Assembly: GCA_016714085.1 (NCBI GenBank)
Contig: JADJNW010000016.1
Location: 1-64,000, forward strand
Direction of reading: 5' to 3'
Length of the DNA: 64,000 bases
Source of the DNA: Saprospiraceae bacterium
Lineage (GTDB): Bacteria > Bacteroidota > Bacteroidia > Chitinophagales > Saprospiraceae
The notes under the pieces were generated by a model that was given only the letters and a program-made list of their open reading frames with translations, made no database searches and had not been told where the DNA came from. Below, in pieces: positions 35,181-46,363 of the stretch (the stretch's first letter is position 1; each line of letters starts with the position of its first letter). The position numbers were made by a program, and so were the translations under genes.

Positions 35181-38100
35181 ATGACCGCTTCCGTCCATCG
35201 CTTCAAAAAATCATGGTCGCCAATCGCGGCGAGATTGCAATTCGTGTTTTGCGCGCTGCATCAGAACTTCGCTTGCGCACGGTGGCTATTTTTACGTATG
35301 AAGATCGCTATTCTTTGCATCGTTATAAAGCAGATGAGGCTTACCAAATTGGTAAAGACGACGATCCACTCAAACCATATCTGGATATCGAAGAAATCTT
35401 GCGCGTAGCCAAGCAAAATGGGGTGGAAGCTATCCATCCGGGCTACGGTTTCCTGAGTGAGAATGTACATTTCGCTCGGCGCTGCCGCGAAGAGGGCATT
35501 ATTTTTATTGGCCCGACGCCAGAAACGATGGAACGCTTGGGCGATAAGGTGGCCGCGAAGACTTTGGCCAGAGAATTGAATGTGCCCTTGATTGAAGATA
35601 GCCGGGAATCCTTGACGAACGAAGATATTGCATTAAAAGAAGCGAAACGCATTGGTTTTCCGGTCATTATCAAAGCGGCAGCGGGTGGCGGTGGTCGCGG
35701 TATGCGCGTGGTGCGTGACGAAAAGCAATTGATCACAGAATATTTGGAAGCAAAAGGCGAGGCTAAGACCGCTTTTGGAGATGATACAGTTTTCCTGGAG
35801 AAATTTATTGAAAATCCCAAGCATATAGAGGTGCAAATCCTCGGAGACAAGCATGGCAAGATCGTGCATTTGTATGAGCGGGATTGTTCGGTGCAACGCC
35901 GCTTTCAAAAAGTGGTAGAAATCGCGCCAGCAGTGACCTTGAGTCAGGAAACAAAAGATAAGTTGTACGAATATGCTTTGCGACTCGCCAGAGCAGTCGA
36001 ATATAGTCACGCCGGTACGGTGGAATTTCTGGTAGATGCGGATGAAAATATCTATTTTATTGAAGTAAATCCTCGAATTCAGGTAGAACACACTGTTACA
36101 GAGGAAGTTACGGGCATTGATCTAGTGCGTTCGCAGATTTTGATCGCCATGGGTTATCCTTTAGAACACCCAACTATCTTCATTCGAAGCCAGGAAGATG
36201 TAGAAATACACGGCTACGCCATTCAATGTCGTATCACGACAGAAGATCCGTTCAATGATTTCAAGCCGGATTATGGAATGCTGATTGCTTACCGCAGCGC
36301 AAGCGGCATGGGCATTCGACTCGACGCGGGTAGCGCATTTCCAGGCGCAAAGATTTCGCCCTTTTTCGATAGTATGCTGGTGAAAGTGACTGCCTGGGGC
36401 GAACGTTGGAGGGCGCTTCGCAGCGATTGCACCGTGCTTTACGCGAATTTCGAATCCGTGGGGTCAAGACAAATATTGGCTTTTGTTGAATTTGTTGAAT
36501 AATGAGACTTTTTACAAAGGCAAGGCGACGGTCAATTTTATTAAAGAAAATCCACAATTGCTTACGCCGCCCGATTGGCAGGACAGAGGCACCAAAACCT
36601 TGCGCTATCTCGCGGAAGTCATTGTCAACGGCAATGCGGACGTGGCTTTCACCGATGATCGAGTTGTTTTTTTGAAGCCAGTTGTTCCTGAATTTGATGC
36701 TTATGCCGATTACCCGGAAGGAACAAGAAATAAATTGCAAAGTATTGGACGTGAGGGTTTTGTAAAATGGCTGCGCCAGGAAAAAACGATTCAATACACC
36801 GATACGACCTTCCGCGATGCACATCAATCCTTGTTGGCTACGCGTGTGCGTACTTATGATATGCTTACTGTTGCCGAAAGCTTTGCCAAAAACCACGCCA
36901 GCGATGTATTTTCGATGGAAATGTGGGGCGGTGCTACTTTTGACGTGGCATTGCGCTTTTTAAAAGAAGATCCTTGGCGGCGCTTGGAAGATTTGCGAAA
37001 AGCCATTCCGAATATTTTATTTCAAATGCTGCTAAGAGGCTCTAATGCGGTAGGTTATACCGCCTATCCCGATAATTTGATTGAGAAATTTATTGTACAA
37101 GCTGCAACAACAGGGATTGATTTGTTCCGAATTTTCGATTCCTTGAACTGGATCGAAGCAATGAAAACCAGCATTCGCACGGTCATCAAAGAGACCGACG
37201 CGATTGCGGAAGCCTGTATTTGCTATACTGGTGACATTAGCGACCCAAATCGCCCCAAATTCAATTTGCAATATTATCTTGATCTTGCCCGCAGGCTCGA
37301 GGATGAAGGCGCACATATTATTGCTATTAAAGATATGGCAGGTTTATTAAAGCCGTATGCCGCGGATTTATTGATTACCGAGCTTAGAAAGTAATCAGCG
37401 CGCCGATTCATTTGCATACGCACGATACTTCTTCTATTCAGCCAGCGACTTATCTGAAAGCGATTGAAGCCGGAGTGGACGTGATAGATGTGGCGATTGC
37501 TTCGATGTCGGGCTTGACTTCGCAGCCCAATTTCAACTCCATCGTGGCGATGATGAAAGGGCAGGAGCGTGAGCACCCAGTAAATCTGGAATCCTTGAAT
37601 GCTTTTTCTGCTTATTGGGAAGCCGTGCGGCGCTATTACTATCCTTTTGAAAGCGAATTGCGAGCAGGCACGGCTGATGTTTATGAGCATGAAATTCCCG
37701 GCGGGCAATATTCTAATCTCCGTCCGCAGGCGCGTGGCTTGGGCTTGGAAGATCAATTTGAACTGATCAAAAGAATTATAAAGCCGCCAACGAGCTTTTG
37801 GTGATATTGTAAAAGTAACCCCTTCCTCAAAGGTCGTGGGCGATCTGGCGATGTTTATGACAGCCAATGGTTTAACAAAAGAAGATATTTTGCAAAGAGG
37901 TCAATCCTTGGCTTTTCCTGATAGTGTAAAATCTTTGATGCGCGGGGATTTGGGACAAATCGAAGGTGGCTTTCCACCTGATATTCAGAAGATTGTATTG
38001 AAAGATGAAAAACCTTATACCGAACGACCGGAGGCGCATTTGACGCCGATTGATTTTGAGAAAGAAATGGAAGTTTTTAAAGATAAATTCGGTAAAGATT

Positions 38101-38627
38101 TGGATATCAATGACTTCTTGTCATACAAATTATATCCGAAAGTGTATGAAGATTTTCATAAGCATTTTGATACTTATGGTGAAGTTCGGAACCTGCCGAC
38201 ACGTGCATTTTTCTACGGCTTGGATTATAATGAAGAAATATTAGTGACGATTGGGCAGGGTAAAACGGTGATTATCAAATATTTGAATAAAACCGAACCC
38301 GATGAATTGGGAATGCGCCTCGTATTTTTTGAACTGAATGGTCAAATGCGTTCCGTGCCTGTGCGCGATCGAAAACTCAAAATTGAAGCGGTTATTCATC
38401 AAAAAGCAGAACGCTCGAATGAAATAGGAGCGCCTTTGCAAGGGAATCTATCGCGGATTTTGGTGAAAGAAGGTGATTCATTAGAAGAAAATGCTCCTAT
38501 ATTTATCATCGAAGCGATGAAAATGGAAAGCACGATCACTTCGCCGCAAGCTGGTACGGTGAAAAAAATTCATTTGAAAGAGAAAACCCTTGTGGAGCAA
38601 GGCGATTTGGTGGTGGAATTGGACTAA
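35181..38627 (+). CDS. pyc: Pyruvate carboxylase (six frame breaks)
   Basis: A biotin enzyme that carboxylates pyruvate to oxaloacetate. With one base restored at each of six sites (35205-35210, 36396-36399, 36481-36484, 37391, 37774-37775, 37800-37801) the frame runs 1150 residues from ATG 35181, the normal length for the single-chain enzyme. Domains in order: biotin carboxylase (HPGYGFLSEN, AAAGGGGRGMRVV, EVNPRIQVEHTVTEE), carboxyltransferase (YTDTTFRDAHQSLLATRVRT, KDMAGLL, HLHTHDTS), the central PC tetramerisation region, and a C-terminal biotinyl domain with EAMKME. All lesions are single-base losses in short runs, so the gene is probably intact in the organism. Confidence 0.93.
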
Positions 38628-38633
38628 AAATTC

Positions 38634-39527
38634 CTATTTCCCCAGCGTCACCACAATCCCATCTGCTACGTAAGAAGTACGCAGGCGTTGTAAATAGCTC
38701 GTCGCATCTGCGCGGCTACTGAAAGAGCCAATCACCACGCGATACAGGAGCGCACCGTTGGAGCCGTAGCTTTCCTTTACATAAGTATTATTTACGCCAG
38801 CATTGCGCATATTTTCCACCAAACGTTCGGCATTATCATATACCGTGTAAGAGCCAATTTGAATACCATAACCGCTATTGAGTGCAGTAGTGACGTTTGT
38901 ACTGCGAGTTTGTGTATCGTAGGAAGGAGGGGTGTTAGTCGCGTAAGGATCTTTTACGGTTACATTATTCCAGGTAGGTTTATTACTTGTATTACTCGTA
39001 TTAGTAGTGTTATTGCTATTTTTATAATAATCATTATATAAACCTTTCACTGTTAATTGGGAATTATTTTGTAGGGCATCATAACTACTCATACTGGGTT
39101 GCGTGCTTTGCTCGATTGCCGTCTTTGCGGGATTCAGATTAGAATAGCCTGCTACTTCTACTTTTACCCAAGCTTTACCCAATTTAATCAAATCCAAATC
39201 CATCGCTGCTGCCCAGGAAAGGTCAATAATTACATTGCCATCAAAAGTACTCCGATCATTTACTCGGACGGTCACCGTTCTATTATTATCCAGACGAGTT
39301 ACTTTTAATAAAGTGCCTTTTGGATGATATTTATGTGCACAAGTGAGTTCATATTTATTATAAATTTCGCCCAAGCGCCGTAGATTGACCATGTAAATAA
39401 TCGGCATAATACATCGCAACGCCAGTCTCTTCCTGGCTTGTAGGCGTATAATTTTGTGCAATATTAAAACTGATCGCAATGGTCAATTGTAAGAAAATCA
39501 GGCTAATACGTAGAGCTATCTTTTCAT
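38634..39527 (-). CDS. rlpA: RlpA-like septal lytic transglycosylase with SPOR domain (two frame breaks)
   Basis: Two indels hide the N-terminus: one missing A in the run at 39521-39524 and one extra base in the C-run 39370-39372. Corrected, the protein has 297 residues: a signal peptide (MKKIALRISLIFLQLTIAIS), a double-psi beta barrel (STALGEIYNKYELTCAHKYH, RVNDRSTF, IIDLSWAAA) and, after an Asn/Thr-rich linker, a C-terminal SPOR domain (YGIQIGSYTVYDNAERLVEN; YRVVIGSF). RlpA proteins cleave or bind denuded glycan strands at the septum. Confidence 0.85.
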
Positions 39528-39610
39528 AATGTGGAATTATTATTGATTAATATTACAATCTAAGGCTTTTTCTTTAATTGAAACGATAAAAGCCTGAAAA
39601 AGTAACAGTC

Positions 39611-39633
39611 AGCTCCGATTGTCAATCGGAGCT
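39611..39633 (-). terminator. Hairpin at the ftsY stop codon
   Basis: AGCTCCGATTG (39611-39621) and CAATCGGAGCT (39623-39633) form an 11-bp stem with a single-nucleotide formal loop, overlapping the ftsY stop (39634-39632). On the minus strand a T-rich tract (TTACTTTTT) follows some nucleotides later. Probable terminator. Confidence 0.55.
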
Positions 39634-40588
39634 ACTTTTCAAACAACGAATCCACGAACGCCCTTTTATTAAATACCTGTAATTGTTCGATGCCTTCGCC
39701 CACACCGATATATTTGATCGGGACTTTGAATTGATCGGAAATACCAATAGCCACGCCACCTTTGGCAGTGCCGTCGAGTTTGGTGAGCGCTAAGGCACTA
39801 ACTTCCGTAGCCTCGGTAAAATGCTTCGCCTGCTCGATTGCATTCTGACCGGTAGTAGCATCCAAAACAAGGATTACTTCGTGAGGCGCGCCTTCCAGGC
39901 GTTTGCTGATGGGGCGACGAATTTTAGTCAACTCGTTCATCAAATTGATCTTCGTATGCAGGCGGCCTGCGGTATCAATAATAGCAACATCATAACCTTC
40001 GGTCACGGCTTTATTGGTCGTTTCGTAAGCAACTGCTGCCGGGTCGGCATTCATGCCTTTACTAAAAAAATCACAACCTACACGTTCTGACCAGATTTTA
40101 AGTTGATCCACCGCTGCTGCGCGGAAAGTATCACCCGCACCAAGCAGTACCTTTTTGCCCTGCTTTTTGAATTGGTGTGCCAGCTTGCCAATCGTCGTCG
40201 TTTTACCTACGCCGTTAACGCCTACCACCATGATAATTGCTGGCTTTTGGTCGGTTGGTGGAGTATAATCTTCAATATCCTGGGTATTGTTTTCTGCTAA
40301 AAGTTGTACGATTTCATCGCGCAGAATTTCGTTCAATTCACTGGTACCGAGGTATTTATCTTTGGCAACGCGCGCTTCGATACGCTCAATAATTTTGACA
40401 GTCGTATTTAGACCCACATCAGAAGAAATAAGAATAGCTTCCAATTCATCGAGCACCTCTTCGTCAACAGTGGCTTTACCTGCGATGGCTTTCGACAATT
40501 TACCAAAAAAGCTGCTTTTGGTTTTTTCCAAACCTTTATCGAGGTCTTCTTTCTTTTCCTGATTGAAAAATTTGGAGAAAAAGCTCAT
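39632..40588 (-). CDS. ftsY: Signal recognition particle receptor
   Basis: A 318-residue SRP GTPase that docks SRP-ribosome complexes at the membrane. After a short charged N-terminus the N domain is followed by the G domain: GVNGVGKTTTIGKLA (G1), GDTFRAAAVDQL (insertion box/G2), IDTAGRLHT (G3), LTKLDGTAKGG (G4) and GVGEGIEQLQVF (closing loop). No N-terminal membrane segment is present, as usual in this phylum. It is separated from the upstream ribosomal-protein operon by a terminator. Confidence 0.96.
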   Translation of the reverse strand: MSFFSKFFNQEKKEDLDKGLEKTKSSFFGKLSKAIAGKATVDEEVLDELEAILISSDVGLNTTVKIIERIEARVAKDKYLGTSELNEILRDEIVQLLAENNTQDIEDYTPPTDQKPAIIMVVGVNGVGKTTTIGKLAHQFKKQGKKVLLGAGDTFRAAAVDQLKIWSERVGCDFFSKGMNADPAAVAYETTNKAVTEGYDVAIIDTAGRLHTKINLMNELTKIRRPISKRLEGAPHEVILVLDATTGQNAIEQAKHFTEATEVSALALTKLDGTAKGGVAIGISDQFKVPIKYIGVGEGIEQLQVFNKRAFVDSLFEK

Positions 40589-40667
40589 ATATCTTGTTTT
40601 TAGTTACTGGATGCTGATTGCTCGTGATCAAGTACAAGTAGCCAGAAACCAGTTGCCAATACAAAAC

Positions 40668-40712
40668 AAAGAGGCTTTCCTACGCGCTGAGAAAAGCCTC
40701 TTTGGTGTGAAG
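40668..40712 (-). terminator. Intrinsic terminator after the rpmB-rpmG-DUF4295 operon
   Basis: AAAGAGGCTTT (40668-40678) and AAAGCCTCTTT (40693-40703) form an 11-bp stem; on the minus strand the hairpin is followed by GTTTTG. It lies between DUF4295 and ftsY. Confidence 0.75.
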
Positions 40713-40726
40713 ATGCTGAAAATGAA

Positions 40727-40903
40727 TTATTTAGCGTCAGCGAAAAAATCTTTTACCTTGTCTTTGTGCACCATCATTTCCTTGTAGGTGTACTTACCGG
40801 TTTTAGGATCTTTGATCGGCTTAATCACCTTCACGTGATCCTTGCCAGAGCCCGCATTCTGCGCACGCTGAGCAACCCTTGCGTTCTTTGATACCTTTGC
40901 CAT
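40727..40903 (-). CDS. DUF4295 small basic protein
   Basis: A 58-residue lysine-rich protein, MAKVSKNARVAQRA at the start and KDKVKDFFADAK at the end. DUF4295 is a Bacteroidota family always encoded next to rpmG and rpmB, as here, and is therefore probably ribosome-associated. No catalytic or zinc motif. It is the last gene of the operon, followed by an intrinsic terminator. Confidence 0.9.
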   Translation of the reverse strand: MAKVSKNARVAQRAQNAGSGKDHVKVIKPIKDPKTGKYTYKEMMVHKDKVKDFFADAK

Positions 40904-40970
40904 GATAATTTTATTTTGTCAGTTTACTGAATTCAAGATGCTAAACACCGAAACGAATGCAAAAGTTTCC

Positions 40971-41159
40971 TTACTTGATTTCGCGGTGTACCGTTACACG
41001 CTTCAAGATCGGATTGAATTTTTTCAATTCCAGACGATCCGGCGTATTCTTGCGATTCTTCTGCGTGATATAACGCGAAGTACCTGGAAGCCCGGAGTTC
41101 TTGTGCTCTGTGCATTCCAAAATAATCTGAAGGCGATTACCTTTACTCTTCTTAGCCAT
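40971..41159 (-). CDS. rpmG: 50S ribosomal protein L33
   Basis: A 62-residue L33 (MAKKSKGNRLQIILECTEHK, TSRYITQKNRKNTPDRLELKK). Only one cysteine remains of the zinc ribbon (ECTE), so this is a zinc-independent (C-minus) form. It lies between rpmB and DUF4295. Confidence 0.95.
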   Translation of the reverse strand: MAKKSKGNRLQIILECTEHKNSGLPGTSRYITQKNRKNTPDRLELKKFNPILKRVTVHREIK

Positions 41160-41173
41160 TTTCCAAAGAATTA

Positions 41174-41431
41174 TTAAATGTTCTTAATTTCGACGCCGGT
41201 ATAAGTACCTTTCAACTTCGCTTTTTGAATATACGTATAAATACCCAATTTATTGATAGTGCGAAGCGCATTGGAAGACACCTTGAGCGTCACCCATTCA
41301 CCCGTCTCCGGAATAAAAAAGCGCTTTGTATGCAAATTGGGCAAAAAGCGACGTCTTGTTTTGCGATTAGAGTGCGAAACCTTATTGCCCGAAATTGGGC
41401 GCTTTCCCGTCAATTGACAAACTCTCGACAT
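41174..41431 (-). CDS. rpmB: 50S ribosomal protein L28
   Basis: An 85-residue L28. MSRVCQLTGKRPISGNKVSH and KTRRRFLPNLHTKRFFIPE are the family signatures. The first protein gene downstream of tRNA-Arg on the same strand, 14 nt before rpmG. Confidence 0.96.
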   Translation of the reverse strand: MSRVCQLTGKRPISGNKVSHSNRKTRRRFLPNLHTKRFFIPETGEWVTLKVSSNALRTINKLGIYTYIQKAKLKGTYTGVEIKNI

Positions 41432-41511
41432 GATTCTTGATATTAATTGAAATTGTTATTTTCCAACGACAACTTCAAACGATGAACCTTAAACTTTCCA
41501 ACTACAACGAG

Positions 41512-41585
41512 TGACTCTGTAAGGATTCGAACCTTAAACCTCCTGATCCGTAGTCAGGTGCTCTATCCAATTGAGCTACAGAGCC
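41512..41585 (-). tRNA. tRNA-Arg (anticodon ACG)
   Basis: 74 nt on the minus strand. The acceptor stem GGCTCTG/CAGAGTC has one G-U pair; the D arm is GCTCAATTGGATAGAGC, the anticodon arm CCTGA-CTACGGA-TCAGG with anticodon ACG, and the T arm has TTCGAAT. Discriminator A; the CCA end is not encoded. It lies about 80 nt upstream of rpmB and probably shares its transcript. Confidence 0.95.
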
Positions 41586-41921
41586 ATTTTTCAATATATA
41601 GCAACTCCCTTGGCAAATTGCGGATGCAAAGATAAAGCTTTGTACATTCAAACAAAACTATTTTCCAAAAAATAGTTCAAAAAAATTGCTATTTCTCTAT
41701 TATCTCTGTTCAATCGAGGAATGAATTCAGGTCTTTGGTAAGAATAGAAACTTTATTCCCGTTTTTTTATGTTGAAAAAATCAAGGTTAGCAGGAATAAG
41801 CTTTATTTTTGCACCTCTTTTCAAGAGTGGTTTAGTGTTATCGTGTGATAGTTCTATAGGAACTTGTTAAGCTTTCATATTATAACACTAAAACACCATA
41901 TAATACAATAATACTAATACA
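41586..41921. other. Divergent region between tRNA-Arg and valS
   Basis: 336 bases with the tRNA promoter on the minus strand and, on the plus strand, a TATTTTTG -7-like box at 41804-41811 followed by a long A/T-rich leader of valS that contains ACACTAAAACACCATATAAT-type word repeats. No further gene. Confidence 0.5.
41627..41656 (-). promoter_or_regulatory. Promoter of the tRNA-Arg-rpmB operon
   Basis: On the minus strand, TTTG (41656-41653) and TATCTTTG (41634-41627) are 18 nt apart, matching the Bacteroidota promoter pattern; the tRNA starts about 42 nt downstream of the -7 box. Confidence 0.6.
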
Positions 41922-44685
41922 ATGGAACTTTCTACCAGATATAGCCCGCAAGATACAGAGCCTAAATGGTATCAATATTGGATGGAGCATCATTACTTTC
42001 ATTCAGAACCTGATGATCGTGAGCCATTTACAATTGTAATTCCACCACCAAATGTAACAGGTGTGCTGCACATGGGGCATATGCTCAATAATACGATCCA
42101 GGATATTCTGATTCGCAAGGCGCGATTGGAAGGTAAAAATGCTTGTTGGGTGCCGGGGACGGATCATGCTTCGATTGCCACGGAGGCGAAAGTGGTACAA
42201 ATGCTGCGCGAACGGGGCATCAAGAAAGGCGACATCTCTCGTGACGAGTTTATGCAATACGCCTGGGAATGGAAAGAAAAATATGGCGGGATCATTCTGG
42301 ATCAGCTGAAAAAGCTGGGCGCCTCGTGCGATTGGCAGCGGACACGCTTTACGATGGAGGATTCTTTGTCGAAAGCGGTGATTCATGTTTTTGTGGATTT
42401 ATATAAAAAAGGCAAGATTTATAGGGGTTTGCGGATGACCAATTGGGATCCGGCGGCACAGACTGTTTTGTCGAATGAAGAAGTTATTTATAAAGAAGAG
42501 CATTCTCAACTATTTCATATCAAATATTTGCTGGAAAATGCTGATTCAGAAGGGATTATCATTGCTACGCAGCGCCCCGAAACCATTATGGCGGATACGG
42601 CAATTGCTGTGCACCCGGAAGACGAGCGATACAAGGATTGGATCGGTAAAAAAGTGTTAATCCCCCTGATTAACAAGCCAATACCTATTATTGCAGATAC
42701 TTATGTTGATCGGGAATTTGGTACAGGCGCTTTGAAAATTACACCCGCGCATGACCAAAACGATTATGCTGTTGGAGAACGACATCATTTGCCGGTGGTC
42801 GATATTTTGAATGCGGATGGCAGTTTGAATGAAAATGCTCAAATTCTGGTTGGTGAAGACCGCTTTGTAGCGCGCAAAAAGATCAAAAAACTGTTGGAAG
42901 AATCTGGCAATCTGGTCAAAATTGAAGATTACAAAACCAATATTGGGCATTCCGAGCGCACGGATGCAGTGGTAGAGCCACGCTTGACTTTGCAATGGTT
43001 CTTGGATATGAAAGACTTTGCCAAGACGGCTTTACACGCGGTGAAAAGTGGCGAAGTAACATTCTATCCTGAGAATATGTGGAATATGTATTATAACTGG
43101 CTGAATGAGGATAACGTTCGTGATTGGTGTATCTCGCGGCAGTTGTGGTGGGGGCAAAGGATTCCAGCGTATTATTTCCTCGGAATCAGCACTCCCAAAG
43201 GAGAGGGAGTCCGCTTTTTTTGTTGCGGAAACGGCGGAAGAAGCTTTGGTGCAAGCAAAGGAAAAAACTGGAAATCAAGAACTAACACTTAATAATTTGC
43301 ATCAAGATGAAGATGTAGTGGACACTTGGTTCTCATCCTGGCTATGGCCCATTTCTGTTTTTGATGGATTTGCAGAGTCACGGGAAAAACAAGAGGAATT
43401 AAAATATTATTATCCGACCAATGTATTGGTGACGGGTTGGGATATCATGTTTTTCTGGGTAGCGCGTATGATTATGAGCGGATATGAGTATTCGGAAGCA
43501 TTATTAGGTAAAGATATTACAAATATTAAAGGAAAAATGCCATTCCATGATGTATATTTTACAGGAATGGTGCGTGATAATAAACGCCGTAAAATGAGTA
43601 AATCGCTTGGCAATTCGCCGGATTTGCTCAAATTGATTGACACTTACGGCGCGGATGGCGTTCGTTTTGGTATGATGGCAAGCTCGGCGGCGGGCAACGA
43701 TATTATATTTGATGCACCTTTTGATCCTGAAACAAAAGGAGTACTAAATGAAAGTAAACTTTGTGAACAGGGGCGTAATTTTTGTAATAAAATGTGGAAT
43801 GCCTTGCGTCTTATAAAAGGCTGGGAGATAAACGAAACGGTGGAAGAGAATGAAATTCAATCCGTTAATAGGCTGGCAATCAATTGGATAGAACAAAAAC
43901 TTTCGCAAACACTCGTAGAAATCGATGCCAATTTCAAGAGTTATCGCTTGTCGGATGCCTTGATGTCCTTGTACAAATTTATCTGGGATGACTTTTGTTC
44001 CTGGTATCTGGAAATGATCAAACCCGCTTACGGCGAGCCGATTAGCAGGGAAACGCTAGGGCGTACTATTGAGATTTTCAGTACTTTGATGTCGGCATTG
44101 CATCCTTTTATGCCATTTGTAACCGAAGAAATCTGGCAGCAATTGGCCGATCGATTGGAAGGAGAAGATTGTATTGTCAGTGAATATCCTAAAGCTCAAG
44201 CTTTTGATAAAGCTTTTATTGACAAGGTAGAACGCGCGAAAGAAGTGGTGGCGGGTGTTCGGGAAATTCGCAATAATAAAGGCATCAAAGCCAAAGATTT
44301 GTTGAATGTTTTTGCACAAGATACACCGAAAGCACAAGCGTTATTAGCAGAGCAGGGACTGAAAGCGATGATTGTAAAAATGGCGAACCTGAGTGATTTG
44401 AATTTAACAAAAGAAGAAATTGCCAATAGCGTTTCTTTTCTGGCTGGTACGGAGAAGTTTTTTGTTGAATTGGAGCAAACGATTGATATAGGAGAGGAGC
44501 GCAGCCGATTGCAAAAGGATTTAGAATATTATCAAGGATTTGTAGCGAGTGTTCAGAAGAAATTGAGCAATGATAAGTTTGTGAATGGCGCACCTGCAAC
44601 TGTAGTGGAGGCAGAGCGCAAGAAATTGGCGGATGGAGAGGCGAAGATCAAGCGTTTGGAGGAAGCCTTGGCGCAGTTGAATTAA
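41922..44685 (+). CDS. valS: Valyl-tRNA synthetase (one frameshift)
   Basis: A class I aminoacyl-tRNA synthetase. Removing one T from the T-run 43215-43221 joins GEGVRFF to VAETAEEALVQAKEK and gives 920 residues, the normal length. The HIGH motif appears as TGVLHMGHML, the editing domain contains the TQRPETIMADTA signature, KMSKS appears as RRKMSKSLGNS, and the C-terminus has the ValRS coiled-coil (from about EERSRLQKDLEYY). An essential single-copy enzyme should be intact, so the break is probably artefactual. Confidence 0.95.
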
Positions 44686-45452
44686 AAGACTCATAGGGTG
44701 ATAAGATAATAGGAGGGTAGTGCGGGTTTGGTTTTCATCTATCTTTTCAGGGTTATGTCTTCATAAAAGCCTCTTTTTATATCAGAAATAATATATAAGG
44801 CTCGAAATAGAAAAGCAATCGCTAAAAACAACTTGTATAAGCCTGTGGAAAAGATGTAACCGCTTATTGATAAGTAGTAATCACCTACCGACAAGATGTA
44901 GTCGCTAAAAAACAACTCGCATACGCTTACCGACAACTTGCAGCCGCATAAAAACTATTTGCATAAGCTTGTTGACAACTTGCAGTCGCTTATTTACAAC
45001 TGGAAGTCGCCTATTGACAACTTGCAATCGCGTAAAAAATATTTGCATACGTTTGTTGACAAGATGCAATCACTTGTTGACAACTTACAATTGCTTACTG
45101 AAAAGATGCAGTCGCCTATTGACAACTAGTAGTTGCATATAGACAAAATGTAGTCGCTTGTTTACAAATAAAAGTCACTTATCGACAAGTTGCAAGCATT
45201 AAAAAACACATTACGACAGCTTGTAGATATGATGCGTCCGCTAAAAAATACAATGTAGTCGTCAATAAATAGGATGCTATAGTGATTGATTACATTGTTT
45301 TTAATAGTATTCTTGACGATTTATAAAATATTATAGTGGTTACAAACTATAGAATAGAAAGTACCGGATGAAATCCGGCGCCAGCGTAAGGTGATCAATG
45401 AGGAACTATTTTAAATAAATTTGCATTTACTTTTTTCAAATAAGATAGATTA
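44686..45452. other. Long intergenic region dominated by the second 21-bp array
   Basis: 767 bases. Most of it (about 44810-45275) is the degenerate 21-bp array annotated separately. After the array comes a small GC-rich hairpin (CCGGAT-GAA-ATCCGG, 45364-45378) of repeat-like character. No gene is supported. Confidence 0.6.
44810..45275. repeat. Degenerate tandem array 2, 21-bp period, about 21 units
   Basis: Consensus close to GACAACTTGCAGTCGCTTATT. The TCGC-like core recurs every 21 nt at 44860, 44881, 44902, 44923, 44944, 44965, 44986, 45007, 45028, 45049, 45070, 45091, 45112, 45133, 45154 and 45175, in perfect phase; the flanks drift by one or two bases. Sequence is unrelated to array 1, but the period is the same. 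Short frames across it read as heptads (LVDNLQS, FVDKMQS), broken by stops. Confidence 0.8.
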
Positions 45453-46255
45453 ATGAGGCAATGTATAATTTGTTTTGAACACAAAAAAGTTACTGAATTT
45501 AATAAAGAACACGTTTTTCCAGAAACTATTGGGGGGGAAATTTGCATTGAGAATGTATGTAAAACATGTAATGGATTATTAGGAAAAGAATTGATGAACC
45601 TTTCCTTAATCATATTGCTATCAGCTGCTTTAAGAATTATACATGATTTAAAGAGAGGAAATAGAAAAATTAAAAATTCTTTAAAGCAGTATAACTTGCC
45701 TAATAATGATTCTTATTTTGAGTTTAGAGATAAAAAAATTCATAGTCATCTTAAGCCTAAACCTCCTAAAGAGTTTATAAAAGATGGAATTATTCACATA
45801 GAATATTCAATGGATATTGTAGATTTTAAAGAAAATACTTCTCTCTCTATGAGAAAAAAGGTGGCTGAGAGATTTGGTGTATCAATTGAGAAGATAGGAT
45901 TTTATGAAAAAAGAATTCCTATTCCGGCAAAGGAAGTAACTTTTTTAGCATCTAATAAACCTCTAATAATGGAGGCAGCTAAAATAGCTTATGAACTATT
46001 TTTTACATTACAAATAATGTAATGAAAGTTAATGTTTCTATGCCGCAGAGTCTATGGCTTGAAGCTTTAGAAAGTCATTTTGTTTTACTTACGTATGTAA
46101 AAGAAGTAGGTTTAATAGCTATAGTGAAATTTTTTGATATTCCACCTGGCTATCCAATGTGGCAGGTTTTATTAATGTCTTTAGATAAACAATTATCAGA
46201 GTTTCCTTCAATCTTAATGATTAATGATTTTAAAAAAAAAAGACAACAAGAGTAG
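45453..46255 (+). CDS. HNH-endonuclease-like protein (probable frameshift)
   Basis: The N-terminus MRQCIICFEHKKVTEFNKEHVFPETIGG followed by CKTCNGLLG (given in parts: CIIC, HVFPETIGG, CKTCN) is an HNH_5-type zinc/nuclease motif: CxxC, a His-rich turn and CxxCN. The first frame stops at 46022; adding one T to the run 45999-46004 continues it as MKVNVSMPQSLWLEALESHF to 46255 (267 residues). The LGKELMNLSLI part may also be locally out of frame, since the +1 frame reads IDEPFLNHIAI. Function as a nuclease is inferred only. Confidence 0.6.
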
Positions 46256-46363
46256 AAAGGATGATATTCATATGAAGGGTATGTTTAAATTTCCTGCTAC
46301 TACTACTGGTGAATATTTTAGAAATCTATTTAGTATATAAAAATATACTTGAAATAAAAAGAC

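Noticed and set aside
44938..45129. Coding gene for a coiled-coil protein (LVDNLQS-type heptads)
   Set aside because: The frame is only 63 codons, bounded by stops, has no leader or homologous context, and is a by-product of the 21-bp period of the array.
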